A stretch of 64,000 nt of DNA from VMDJ01 sp038146785 (lineage in GTDB: Bacteria > Pseudomonadota > Gammaproteobacteria > Chromatiales > Chromatiaceae): positions 271,562 through 335,561 of the forward strand of contig JAYQSI010000017.1 of assembly GCA_038146785.1 (NCBI GenBank), written 5' to 3'. The translations under genes and the position numbers were made by a program. The notes below the pieces were generated by a model. The model saw only the letters and a list, made by a program, of their open reading frames with translations, did no database searches and was not told the origin of the DNA. Of this stretch, positions 28,678 to 39,322 are shown in pieces. Position 1 is the first letter of the stretch. Each line of letters opens with the position of its first letter.

Positions 28678-29652
28678 ATGTCAGACTGGCTAGACTTTAT
28701 CGAAAAACAAACCATCAACGATGGCGCGCTTGCAGATAATGCGAAAACCGCACTCACGCAGTTCGGCGTCATTAAAGTAACCGGAGATGATCGCCTCACC
28801 TTTTTGCAAGGTCAGCTCACTAACGACATCAACAAAACATCAGAAGGCAATAGCCAACTGAGTGCCTACTGCAGCCCTAAAGGTCGCATCCTCACAAGCT
28901 TCCGCATCATTCCAATAAAAGATGGCTTGCTGATGGTGCTAGCAAAAGATCGACTCGACGAAACGCTAAAGCGTTTACGCATGTTCGTCTTAATGTCGAA
29001 AGTCGTACTCGAAGATATCAGTGATGAGCTTTTCATCGTTGAATACAGTGGCCAGAACGCTACCGACGGTTTAGGTCTTTCGTTACCTGACCTACCGAAT
29101 CAAACCATCGAAGACAATGACATCATCACTGTTCGTATCCCAGGTGATCGTCATCGCGCATGGGTAATTGCCAATAGCACAACCTCGCGTACGCTCTGGC
29201 AAACCAGTGTGGCGAATGCCAGTTCGATCGAGCAATGGCAGCTACTCGACATACGCGCAGGCATCCCAACTATTTACCAAGCAACCAGTGATGCCTTTGT
29301 GCCACAAATGGTTAACCTTCAATTGATCGAAGGCGTGAGCTTCACCAAAGGCTGCTACACCGGCCAAGAAGTCGTCGCCCGTATGCAATATCTCGGTAAG
29401 TTAAAACGCCGCATGTATCGCGCTGTGATTGATGGCGATACACCTGAAGCAGGTACCGAGCTTTTCTCAGCCTCAACCGACTCAGGCCAAGGCGCTGGCA
29501 AGGTGGTCAATGCCGCGATGAATGATGAAGGCAAAACCGAAATGCTTATCGTCACACCGATCAGTGCGATCGAAGCTGATGACCTACATGTCGGCAGTCC
29601 TGATGGACCAAAGCTAACGGCACTTGATCTGCCCTATGCTTATGCTGAGTAA
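28678..29652 (+). CDS. ygfZ: tRNA-modifying protein YgfZ (folate-dependent Fe-S assembly factor)
   Basis: 324-aa GcvT-like protein that supports Fe-S enzymes such as MiaB in a folate-dependent way. The diagnostic motif KGCYTGQE is present in FTKGCYTGQEVVARMQ, as is the N-terminal DRLTFLQGQLTNDI. The ribosome site is AGGAGA. It is divergent from the RNB gene and ends at a bidirectional terminator shared with lysS. Confidence 0.93.
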   Translation: MSDWLDFIEKQTINDGALADNAKTALTQFGVIKVTGDDRLTFLQGQLTNDINKTSEGNSQLSAYCSPKGRILTSFRIIPIKDGLLMVLAKDRLDETLKRLRMFVLMSKVVLEDISDELFIVEYSGQNATDGLGLSLPDLPNQTIEDNDIITVRIPGDRHRAWVIANSTTSRTLWQTSVANASSIEQWQLLDIRAGIPTIYQATSDAFVPQMVNLQLIEGVSFTKGCYTGQEVVARMQYLGKLKRRMYRAVIDGDTPEAGTELFSASTDSGQGAGKVVNAAMNDEGKTEMLIVTPISAIEADDLHVGSPDGPKLTALDLPYAYAE

Positions 29653-29654
29653 AT

Positions 29655-29684
29655 AAAAAAGCCCGCTTTCGCGGGCTTTCTTTT
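29655..29684. terminator. Bidirectional terminator between ygfZ and lysS
   Basis: Stem GCCCGC/GCGGGC with TTTC loop, A6 upstream and TTTCTTTT downstream, lies between two convergent stops. Confidence 0.9.
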
Positions 29685-29686
29685 GC

Positions 29687-31174
29687 TTAGTCGTTTGACT
29701 CAGGTCGCATATGCGGGAAGAGCAAGACATCGCGGATAGATGGCGCATCGGTGAATAACATCACCAAGCGGTCAATACCGATACCCTCGCCGGCTGTTGG
29801 CGGTAAGCCATGCTCCAGAGCACGAATGTAATCTGCATCAAAGTGCATTGCCTCGGCATCACCCGCTTCTTTTTCTTCTACCTGCTTACGGAAGCGCTCA
29901 GCTTGGTCTTCAGCGTCGTTAAGCTCCGAGAAACCATTCGCAATCTCACGACCACCGACAAAGAATTCAAAGCGATCGGTAACAAATGGGTCTGCATCAT
30001 TACGACGCGCCAATGGCGATACTTCGGTTGGATACGCTGTGATAAAGGTTGGTTGAATCAAGCGATGCTCAGCGGTCTCTTCAAAGATCTCAATTTGCAC
30101 CTTACCTAATCCATAGGTCGGCTTAACCTCGATCTTCAATGACTCTGCAATCGCAGTAGCTGACGCGAGATCTTCGAGCTGCTCAGCTTTAATCTCAGGG
30201 TTAAAGTGCAAGATCGCTTCTTTAACCGTCATGCGTGCAAACGGCTTACCAAAGTCGAACTCTTCACCTTGATAGGTGATCACTTCACTACCCACAACAT
30301 CTTTCGCAATGCCACGGAACAAGGCTTCGGTGCGATCCATCAAGTCATTGTGATCTGCATAGGCCTCATAGAATTCAATCATGGTGAATTCTGGGTTATG
30401 GCGTGTTGAGAGACCTTCGTTACGGAAGTTACGGTTGATCTCAAACACTCGCTCAAAGCCACCGACAACCAAACGCTTGAGGTAAAGCTCTGGCGCGATA
30501 CGCAAGAACAATGACATATCCAAGGCATTGTGATGCGTCTCAAACGGACGTGCACTCGCACCACCCGGAATGACATGCATCATGGGTGTTTCAACTTCAA
30601 GGAAGTCTTCACCGGCAAAATACTGACGGATGTAATGAATGATTTGTGAACGTAATTGGAAAGTCTTGCGCGTCTCTTCACTCACAATCAAATCCACATA
30701 ACGCTGACGATAACGTTGCTCTTGATCAGACAAGCCGTGCCATTTCTCAGGCAATGGGCGTAGCGATTTGGTCAACATCTCGACCTTATCGACATGAACA
30801 TATAAGTCGCCTTTACCTGACTTACTGATTGGACCTTCACCACCGACGATATCGCCAATGTCCCAGGTCTTAATGTCTGCATTGATCTCTTCAGATAGCG
30901 CTTTTTTATCGATGTAAAACTGAATGCGGCCCGACATATCCTGAATCACGAGGAATGGACCACGCTTTGCCATGATGCGGCCAGCAATACTTGCGCGCTG
31001 ATTGATCTCAGCCAGCTCTTCTTTCGACTTATCGCCAAAACGATCTTGCAACTCACTTGCGAGTGCATCACGACGGAAGCTATTCGGGAAAGCAACGCCC
31101 TTCTCACGGATCGCGGCGAGCTTTTCACGTCGCTGTGCGATGAGCTTGTTTTCGTCTTGTTGCTGGTCAGTCAT
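29687..31174 (-). CDS. lysS: Lysyl-tRNA synthetase (class II)
   Basis: 495 aa. The OB-fold anticodon domain (SIAGRIMAKRGPFLVIQDMS) is followed by the class II catalytic core. Motif 2 is FRNEGLSTRHNPEFTMIEFY and motif 3 is GIGIDRLVMLFTDAPSIRDV. It begins 9 bp after prfB, the conserved prfB-lysS operon. Confidence 0.97.
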   Translation of the reverse strand: MTDQQQDENKLIAQRREKLAAIREKGVAFPNSFRRDALASELQDRFGDKSKEELAEINQRASIAGRIMAKRGPFLVIQDMSGRIQFYIDKKALSEEINADIKTWDIGDIVGGEGPISKSGKGDLYVHVDKVEMLTKSLRPLPEKWHGLSDQEQRYRQRYVDLIVSEETRKTFQLRSQIIHYIRQYFAGEDFLEVETPMMHVIPGGASARPFETHHNALDMSLFLRIAPELYLKRLVVGGFERVFEINRNFRNEGLSTRHNPEFTMIEFYEAYADHNDLMDRTEALFRGIAKDVVGSEVITYQGEEFDFGKPFARMTVKEAILHFNPEIKAEQLEDLASATAIAESLKIEVKPTYGLGKVQIEIFEETAEHRLIQPTFITAYPTEVSPLARRNDADPFVTDRFEFFVGGREIANGFSELNDAEDQAERFRKQVEEKEAGDAEAMHFDADYIRALEHGLPPTAGEGIGIDRLVMLFTDAPSIRDVLLFPHMRPESND

Positions 31175-31183
31175 GTTTAACCC

Positions 31184-32282
31184 TTACAAACCACTTTTTA
31201 AACTTGCTTGGATGAACATATCTAAGTTGCCATCCAATACTGATTGCGTATTACCTGTCTCAACACCGGTGCGCAGATCTTTGATGCGCGACTGGTCGAG
31301 AACATACGAACGAATCTGACTACCCCAACCGATATCCGACTTGGTGTCTTCTAACGCTTGCGCTGACTCGTTACGTTTTTGAATTTCGAGCTCGTACAAC
31401 TTCGCCTTCAACTGCTTCCACGCTTGGTCGCGGTTTTTGTGTTGCGAACGATCGTTCTGACACTGCACCACGATACCTGTTGGCTCGTGGGTCAAACGAA
31501 TCGCTGAGTCTGTTTTGTTAACGTGCTGACCACCTGCACCCGATGCACGGTAGGTATCAGTACGAACATCTGCCGGATTGATATCGATCTCAATCGAATC
31601 ATCAACCTCTGGTGAAACAAACACCGAACTGAATGAAGTATGGCGACGACCACCTGAGTCGAATGGTGATTTACGCACTAGACGGTGCACACCGGTCTCA
31701 GTACGGAGCCAACCAAAGGCATATTCACCTTGGAAACTGATGGTGGCAGATTTAATACCGGCCACATCACCAGCTGACGCTTCCATCAACTCGGTTTTAA
31801 AGCCGTGAGCTTCACCCCAACGCAGGTACATGCGCAGCAGCATCTCAGCCCAATCTTGCGCTTCAGTACCACCGGAACCTGCTTGGATATCAAGGAAGGC
31901 ATTGTTCGCATCCATCTCGCCAGAGAACATGCGACGGAATTCAAGGGTTTCGACTTGTTTGGTATACGACTCGACATCATCAGCAATCGAATCGACGGTT
32001 TCTTCATCACCCTCTTCGACCGCCATCTCGAGAAGGTCTGCACCATCAGCAAGACCTGAGGTCAGCTGATCTAAACCGAGTACGACATCTTCTAAGCTTG
32101 AGCGCTCACGACCTAAGGCTTGAGCACGGTCTGGCTCATTCCAGACAGCAGGATCTTCAAGCTCACCCAGCACCTCTTCTAGGCGCTCTTTCTTGACCTC
32201 ATAGTCAAAGATACCCCCTAAGCGCTGTAACACGCTCACGGAGATCCGCGAAAGCATTCTTAATGGGGTTGATGTCCTGCAT
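31184..32282 (-). CDS. prfB: Peptide chain release factor 2 with programmed +1 frameshift
   Basis: The true start is ATG 32282 (MQDINPIKNAFADLRERVTA). After 25 codons an in-frame TGA (32207-32205) is met, and the protein continues in the +1 frame as DYEVKKERLEEVLGEL. The GGQ motif that reaches the peptidyl transferase centre is in ASGAGGQHVNKTDSA, and the stop-recognition SPF motif is in RKSPFDSGGRR. RF2 terminates at UGA and UAA and tunes its own synthesis through the frameshift. It is followed by lysS. Confidence 0.97.
32205..32220 (-). promoter_or_regulatory. RF2 programmed +1 ribosomal frameshift site
   Basis: The minus strand reads AGGGGGTATCTTTGAC across this spot: an internal Shine-Dalgarno (AGGGGG), a 3-nt spacer, the slippery CTT codon and a TGA followed by C. 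It is identical to the well-known E. coli prfB site. Confidence 0.97.
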
Positions 32283-32349
32283 AGATACCTCAGAAATTAA
32301 GCCCGAGATTCTAGCGCAGATCAGAAAAAAACGTAGGTTTTATTGGGCC

Positions 32350-32805
32350 TTAACCCTTATGTGTGCCCATCCAATTGGATACCAGCATGGTCAGAATGAC
32401 GCTTGCCGCAAAAGCATAGATTCCCAGCTCGACATTCACCTGCGCTAAGGCACCTAATTTGACTGAGACCACCAACAAGGCCACCACAAACACATCGAGC
32501 ATCGACCATTTGCTGTAAGTCGCAAGCCACTTCAGATGCTTCGCGTGTTTAGCGGTTTTTGCTGGCTCATTGGCAATCACAATCAACAAGCTCACCTTGA
32601 TCATTGGAAACAGCACACTAAAGGCACCCACTAGCGCAAACAAACCCCAGTCGTTTTGATTCGCAAGCTGCTCGAGCGCTGAAAGCAGGCTGACCTCGTT
32701 ACCAAAAATATAAAACTTCTCGAGCGAGAGAATCGGCTGACTCAAACCAATGACGAGCAAAGCCATTGCAAGGAGCAACAACAGATTAATTACTGCTCGA
32801 TTCAT
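32350..32805 (-). CDS. PqiA-family (paraquat-inducible protein A) membrane protein
   Basis: About 151 aa with four predicted membrane helices and the PqiA hallmark KWSMLDVFVVALLVVSVKLG. The zinc-finger-like N-terminal Cys motifs of full PqiA are absent, so it is a single minimal domain. The start is ATG 32805 (MNRAVINLLL), overlapping the tilS stop by ATGA. Function unknown; relatives help maintain the outer membrane. Confidence 0.82.
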   Translation of the reverse strand: MNRAVINLLLLLAMALLVIGLSQPILSLEKFYIFGNEVSLLSALEQLANQNDWGLFALVGAFSVLFPMIKVSLLIVIANEPAKTAKHAKHLKWLATYSKWSMLDVFVVALLVVSVKLGALAQVNVELGIYAFAASVILTMLVSNWMGTHKG

Positions 32806-34111
32806 GCCCAGTCTGACTCCCATTGAAACTCAATAGCTTGATCTTCAGCCAAGCCTGATGGCGCACTCACACGGTGATTACCAATCGCCCACAGCGAGCC
32901 ATCTACCATGACCAATGGCTGCAACATGCGTGACCACGATGGAATACCAAGCTCTTGGCACAGCTGTTTAAAGCGACGCTCACCCTCTCTACCGAGCAAA
33001 CGATAACGACAGCCTTCTGCATGATGGTGAATACTCACCCGCCCTTCATCACATGCGGCTTTAGGGATGCCATCTTTAGCAGCGCACGCCACTAATCGAC
33101 CTTCTTCAAGATCGATTTGATCATTAGCCGATCGAACAACATGCGGCACACTGTTAACTGCAGGTAATTCTCTTGGCGTAATCCATAGCTGCTGCGCATA
33201 GCGCCTGACACACAGTTCAGACCAGCACACCTCACCTGAATCCGTTTCGCTCAGCGCAAGCTTTTCGCAGCTACTCAAGCGAGACGCATCCGGCAAATCG
33301 CATGCACTTAAGCGCAACCATTCGCGCAGCAACTGACGTCGCGCAAACGAATCAACTCAGCAAATGACTCAACAGAGAAACAGCGCTGATTCACGCGGGC
33401 ATGTAACTGCTCTGATAACTGGGCACTAATGAAATGTCGCCCCTCACCTAACAAGCTTGCTGACTTCGCCATCGTTTGTGCAGCATGCGGCCAACGTTGT
33501 TTGAGTAAAGGCATAACCTGATGTCGAAGGTAGTTACGGTCATACGCATCGGATGCATTACTCGGATCATCGATCCATTGCAGCTGATGCGATTTGGCAT
33601 AGTCCATCACCGCATCTTGAGAAAACTCTAGCAAAGGTCGCGCAAGCCACCCTCGGGCAAACTCACGGCACAGCGGCATTGACGCTAAGCCATCAACACC
33701 CGCACCACGCAATAATTGCAGCATCAATGTTTCAGCTTGATCATCTTGATGTTGCGCTGTCAGTAACATCGCCTCAGCTGGCATCACATCACCAATCAAA
33801 CGATAACGTTGTTCGCGCGCAAAGGCTTCGATACTTTGATTGGCCGCGGGTTTGTCGCTTACCTGTAAAGTGACTAGCTCAATACCCAAATCATCACAGA
33901 CTGCTTGAGCATGTAACGCCCACTTAGCGGCATCTTCTTGTAAGCCATGATTCACATGCACCGCTTTAATCGGTACTGACAAGTCATCGCGACATTGAGA
34001 GAGCAAATGTAATAAAGCATGCGAGTCGACACCCGCACTATAGGCAACCCAGTATTCTGAAGGAGCTGGAAGAGTCGCTAATACACGCTGGAGGTCAGCG
34101 CACTGCATCAC
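32802..34111 (-). CDS. tilS: tRNA(Ile)-lysidine synthase, frame broken once
   Basis: Joined, about 436 aa. TilS converts C34 of tRNA-Ile2 to lysidine. The N-terminal PP-loop reads AYSAGVDSHALLHLL, where Ala replaces the second Gly of the common SGGxDS motif. The substrate-binding and C-terminal TilS domains follow (ARRQLLREWLRL; GRKLQ-like GREGERRFKQL). The first frame ends near 33308. The second takes over around 33348-33353, consistent with one missing T (ATT-TCG read as AT-TCG). TilS is essential, so a consensus error is likely. It overlaps the PqiA-like gene and follows accA. Confidence 0.88.
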
Positions 34112-35068
34112 TTATTCGACAACGACGCCGTAAGACATCAGACGTTGATAACGTGAATCGAGCAAACGATCCGTTGCAACATCGCCAAGGCTGTTAATTG
34201 CTTCGAGTAATGAGGCCTTAAGGTTACGCGCAGCTGCTTTTGGATCACGATGGGCACCGCCTAATGGCTCAGGTACGATCTCATCAATCAGCTCATGGCC
34301 TTTGAGATCTTTCGAGGTAATCGACATCGCTTCTGCTGCAATCGAGGCCTTCTCTGCACTCTTCCATAAGATAGAGGCACAACCTTCTGGCGAGATAACT
34401 GAATAGGTGCTGTACTGCATCATCATCACGCGATCGGCCACACCAATAGCTAAGGCACCGCCTGAACCACCTTCACCGATGACAGTCGCAATGATTGGCG
34501 TACGAAGACCCGCCATCTCAAACAAGTTACGCGCAATCGCTTCACTCTGACCACGCTCTTCTGCACCAATGCCAGGATAAGCGCCTGGGGTATCGATAAA
34601 GGTAATCACTGGCAAATTGAAACGCTCTGCCATCTTCATCAAACGCAACGCTTTACGGTAGCCCTCAGGACGAGGCATACCAAAGTTACGATGGATCTTT
34701 TCTTTTGTATCACGACCTTTCTGGTGACCGATGACAACAACGGCTTTATCACCAATTCGACCTAAGCCGCCGATGATGGCGTGATCATCCGCATACGCAC
34801 GATCACCGTGCAGCTCTTCAAAATCATCAACAATCGCATCGATGTAATCCTGCGTATAAGGACGCAGCGGGTGACGAGAGAGTTGAGAGATTTGCCAAGG
34901 GGTTAATTTGGCAAAGATAGATTCGGTGAGCTTGTGACTTTTCGAGGTCAGCTTATCGATTTCGTCTTGGATATTGATCTCAGCATCCGATCCCACCAAA
35001 CGAAGCTCTTCAATCTTGGCTTCAAGCTCGGCAATAGGCTGTTCGAAATCTAGAAAATCTAAGTTCAT
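34112..35068 (-). CDS. accA: Acetyl-CoA carboxylase carboxyltransferase subunit alpha
   Basis: 318 aa, the length of E. coli AccA (319). With AccD it transfers the carboxyl group from biotin to acetyl-CoA, the first step of fatty acid synthesis. Diagnostic stretches are FEQPIAELEAKIEEL, DRAYADDHAIIGGL, GAYPGIGAEERGQSEAIA and the oxyanion region GEGGSGGALAIG. A perfect TATAAT lies in the 92-bp gap after dnaE (35108-35103) without a good -35. The dnaE-accA-tilS order is conserved. Confidence 0.97.
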   Translation of the reverse strand: MNLDFLDFEQPIAELEAKIEELRLVGSDAEINIQDEIDKLTSKSHKLTESIFAKLTPWQISQLSRHPLRPYTQDYIDAIVDDFEELHGDRAYADDHAIIGGLGRIGDKAVVVIGHQKGRDTKEKIHRNFGMPRPEGYRKALRLMKMAERFNLPVITFIDTPGAYPGIGAEERGQSEAIARNLFEMAGLRTPIIATVIGEGGSGGALAIGVADRVMMMQYSTYSVISPEGCASILWKSAEKASIAAEAMSITSKDLKGHELIDEIVPEPLGGAHRDPKAAARNLKASLLEAINSLGDVATDRLLDSRYQRLMSYGVVVE

Positions 35069-35160
35069 TAGACGAAACTCTATGAGTACTGATAATGCAT
35101 CGATTATAACGCAAAGTGACCCTATCTGCGCTCAAATGCAATCTACTTTTTACTGATCCT

Positions 35161-38100
35161 TTAGGCCATTTCCGGTTCCGGCGAGGTCGTGATCTCGGTA
35201 CCAGGGACCCCCATACGGATCTTCACCGCCTCTTCTCCCAACCATTTACGCAATTGGCGTAAAAGATCGTGATTCACCTTGAGACTCCACTGATCACCCA
35301 GGCGTAATCTCACTGAGGCATCCATGCGCTGGTACGAAACGGTGACGCGACAGGTACCACCCGCATAAGGAGAAAGATGCTCTTTAAGCTGATTGATGAC
35401 ATCCATTGAGGTAATGCCCTGACTTCGCATCATCGACTCATTAATCTCAATCAACATACCTTGGCAACTCGCTTGCCAATAGTCATCTAGTGATTCGACA
35501 GTATCGACACGCAAGGACAAACCACCGCGGTATTCATCTGGCACTAAGGAGCCTTCGACGACTAGCAAAGCATCCGTACCGATCGCATCACGATAGCGCT
35601 CATAGGTCTCGCTAAACAACGTCGATTCAATGCGGCCCGATTTATCATCTAAGTAACACCGAAGCCATCTGACCACGCTGCGTATTACGTCGCGCTACCG
35701 CTACAACCAAACCAGCAATTTTGACCTTCTTGCCGCCACGACGATTACGTGTGCCCGACACATCATCTAGAGAAAGCTTGGCAATTCGACTACTCACCAA
35801 ACCACTCAAGTCAGGAATATAACGATCCATCGGATGACCGGTGAGGAATAGACCGAGCGTTTCTTTTTCGCCTTGCAGGCGAATTTGTTCATCCCACTCT
35901 TCAAGCTCTTCGAGCTCTACTCCCAGAGTCGGATCAGGTTCTGCGACAGCATCACCAAACATATCCATGATGCCGGCTGCTTGGTCGGCTTCGTGTTTTT
36001 CAGCCACCTTAAGTGCGAGTGGCAGCTGCGCCATCAAGCTTGCACGGTTCACACCAATCCGATCGAGTGCACCGGCGCGAATGAGCGATTCAAGGGTACG
36101 GCGGTTAGCACGCTTTAGATCAATTCGACGACACAGATCAAAGATATCTTTGAACTCACCTGATTGACGTGCTTCAACAAAGCCCTCAATCGCGCCCTCG
36201 CCGACACCTTTGATGGCACCTAAGCCATAAACCACTGTGGCATCACCATCTACCGTAAAGCGATAGAAAGAACGATTCACATCGGGCGGCTGAACCTCGA
36301 GACCCATTGAGCGACATTCCTCAATGAAGTTAACTACCTTGTCGGTGTTCTCCATATCAGATGACAACACAGCCGCCATGAAGGCCGCCGGATAATGCGT
36401 CTTAAGCCAAAGTGTTTGATATGACACCAGAGCATAGGCTGCAGAGTGCGATTTGTTAAAACCATAACCTGCAAACTTTTCTACCAAGTCGAAGATCTTC
36501 ATCGCCAGGTTAGGATCGATATCGTTATCTTTGGAACCTTCCTCAAAGACCGCACGCTGCTTTGCCATCTCTTCAGGTTTTTTCTTACCCATCGCTCGAC
36601 GTAGCAAGTCAGCACCACCCAAGCTGTAACCTGCCATCACCTGAGCGATCTGCATAACCTGCTCTTGATACAAGATAACGCCATAGGTCGATTCAAGAAT
36701 CGGCTTTAAACAATCATGTTGATAATGCACATCAGGATATGAGACTTCTTCACGACCGTGCTTTCGGTTAATAAAGTTATCCACCATGCCAGATTGCAAT
36801 GGACCCGGACGGAATAAAGCAACCAATGCGATGATGTCGTCAAAGCAGTCTGGCTGAAGCTTACTAATCAGCTGCTTCATACCATCCGATTCAAGCTGGA
36901 AGACCGCAGTGGTTTCAGCACTCTTCAGTAGATCAAAACATTTAGGGTCATCTAGCGGGATACGATCAATCTCGATAATTGACTCACCCTTTTGTTGTCG
37001 CTCGCGGTTAATCGTCTCAAGCGCCCAATCGATAATCGTTAAGGTACGTAGACCCAAGAAGTCGAACTTAACCAGGCCAGCAGCTTCAACATCATCCTTG
37101 TCATATTGGGTAACCAGGTTAGTGCCATCCGCTTCGCAGTAGAGTGGCGAAAAATCTGTCAGGTTACCGGGTGAAATAACAACGCCACCGGCGTGCTTAC
37201 CCGCATTACGCGCTAAACCCTCAAGCTGTAGCGCCATATCAATGAGCTGGGTGACCTCTTCATCATCTTTGTAGGCTGCCGCAAGGTCTTCAGATTCTTC
37301 TAAGGCCTTAGTTAGCGTCATACCAAGATCGGGTGGAATCATTTTCGCAACGCGATCGGTAAAGCCATAAGGGTGGCCCAACACACGACCCACATCTCGC
37401 ACCACCGCTTTTGCTGCCATCGAGCCAAAGGTGATGATTTGCGATACCGAATCACGTCCGTAAGTACGCGCAACATAGCTGATAACTTGGTCTCGCTTAT
37501 CCATGCAGAAGTCGACGTCAAAGTCAGGCATAGAGACACGCTCTGGATTCAAGAATCGCTCAAAGAGCAAATCTAACTCGAGCGGATCAAGGTCGGTAAT
37601 CTTCAATGCATAGGCAACCAAAGATCCCGCGCCAGAGCCACGACCGGGACCCACTGGCACGGCATTGTCTTTAGCCCATCGAATGAAGTCCGCAACGATC
37701 AGGAAGTAACCCGGGAATCCCATGCCGTTGATTACATCGAGTTCAATTTCCAAGCGCTCACGATAAGGTTTTGCTTTCTCTTCAAAGTCATCAGCCTTTG
37801 GATCAAAGATTCGCTGCAAACGCCAATCGAGACCTTTACGCGACTCTTGCGCTAAGAAATCGCCAATACTCATGCCATCTGGCACTGGATAATCTGGCAA
37901 GAAGTTTTTGCCTAGCACTAAGTCCAAAGTGCATCGCTTAGCGATCTCAACCGTGTTTTCAATAGCTTCTGGAATATCGTCGAACAGCGCGATCATCTCT
38001 TCGGGCGAGCGCAAATATTGTTCTTCAGAATAAAGATGGGGACGACGTGGATCATCTAACGCACGGCCATCACGAATACATACACGCACTTCATGCGCAT

Positions 38101-38731
38101 TGAAATCATCTGCTCTTAGGAAACACACCGCATTGGTTGCCACCACTGGAAGAGATAAGGCATCAGCCAACGCAACACTTTGATGCAAGCATTCTTCTTC
38201 ATCAGCACGACCTGTGCGTACCAATTGTAAGTAATAGCGATCGTCAAAAATGGATGCCCAGTGTTTAGCACGTGATTTAGCGAGCGCTTGATTACCTGCC
38301 AACAAGGCAACGCCAACATCGCCACGGGACGAGCCAGACAAAGCAATCAAACCATCACAGCTTTCTTTAGTTAGCCAATCCATATCAACCATTGGCAAAC
38401 CAAGATGTTGCCCTTCGCGATAACTACGCGACACCAACTCAGTCAGGCGTCGATAACCGGTAGCGTTTTGAATCAGTAAGACCAACTGGAAAGGTTTGTT
38501 GGCATCATCCGGATTACGAATCAGTAAATCCACGCCGCAAATCGGCTTAACACCTGCATTTACCGCCGCTTTAAAAAAGCGCACTAGAGCAAACATGTTG
38601 GATTGATCGGTGAGCGCAATCGCTGGCATCCCCTGCTTTGCCACCTCTGCAACCAAGGGTTTTATACGAGCGACACCATCGACCAGTGAGAACTCGGAAT
38701 GGACATGAAGATGGACGAACTGCGCGGACAT
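35161..38731 (-). CDS. dnaE: DNA polymerase III subunit alpha, frame broken once near the C-terminus
   Basis: About 1190 codons overall. The PHP domain (FVHLHVHSEFSLVDG) is followed by the palm with the catalytic Asp pair in SMPDFDVDFCMDKRD, the GRGSGAGSLVAYAL motif, thumb and fingers, HhH (about 890) and OB domain. The first frame reaches ASVLLR and stops at 35645; the +1 frame continues LDDKSGRIESTLF to 35161. Removing one base at CTTAG (35653-35649) gives VLLDDKSGRIE, as in other DnaE OB domains. This is the essential replicase, so an error in the consensus is far likelier than a real break. It lies between rnhB and accA. Confidence 0.95.
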
Positions 38732-38755
38732 AGACGGAGGATACCGACCTCTGAT

Positions 38756-39322
38756 CTAGCCTTCCAGTAAACGCTTCACCGGACCAAAAGATCGACGATG
38801 AATGTCGCTAACCCCTTGATTTTTAAGTGCCTCAATATGCACCTTGGTTGGGTAGCCTTTGTGCTTTTCGAGCCCATAACCTGGATACTTTTTAGCCAAC
38901 TCGACCATCTCTCGATCTCGGGTCACTTTGGCCAAAATTGATGCTGCCGCAATACAGGCTTCTGAGTCATCACCACCGACAATCGCTTCCGCAGGACATG
39001 CCAATCCCGGTGGGATTTTATTGCCATCAATTAAGGCTTTATCAGGGGTTAAAGGCAAAGCCTCAACTGCTCGACGCATCGCCAGAAATGTCGCTTGTAA
39101 AATGTTGAGCTGATCGATCTCTTCCACTTCAGCGCGACCAATGGCCCAGGCTTTTGCTTTAGCTTGGATCTCATCAAACAAACGATCACGTTTCTTCTCG
39201 CTGAGCTTTTTTGAATCTGCCAAACCTTCAATCGGGTTATCAGGATCGAGAATGACCGCCGCCGTGACCACCGCTCCCGCCAATGGACCTCGACCGACTT
39301 CATCAACACCACAAACCCACAT
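38756..39322 (-). CDS. rnhB: Ribonuclease HII
   Basis: 188-aa endonuclease that removes ribonucleotides from DNA. Active-site motif GVDEVGRGPLAG supplies the Asp-Glu pair, and further acidic residues lie in ALIDGNKIP and AAASILAKVTRDREM. Its ATG overlaps the lpxB stop (TAATG). Confidence 0.96.
   Translation of the reverse strand: MWVCGVDEVGRGPLAGAVVTAAVILDPDNPIEGLADSKKLSEKKRDRLFDEIQAKAKAWAIGRAEVEEIDQLNILQATFLAMRRAVEALPLTPDKALIDGNKIPPGLACPAEAIVGGDDSEACIAAASILAKVTRDREMVELAKKYPGYGLEKHKGYPTKVHIEALKNQGVSDIHRRSFGPVKRLLEG

Noticed and set aside
31184..32257. prfB starting at 32257 as a complete gene
   Set aside because: The known ATG at 32282 with the in-frame TGA and RF2 frameshift signal explains the locus exactly.
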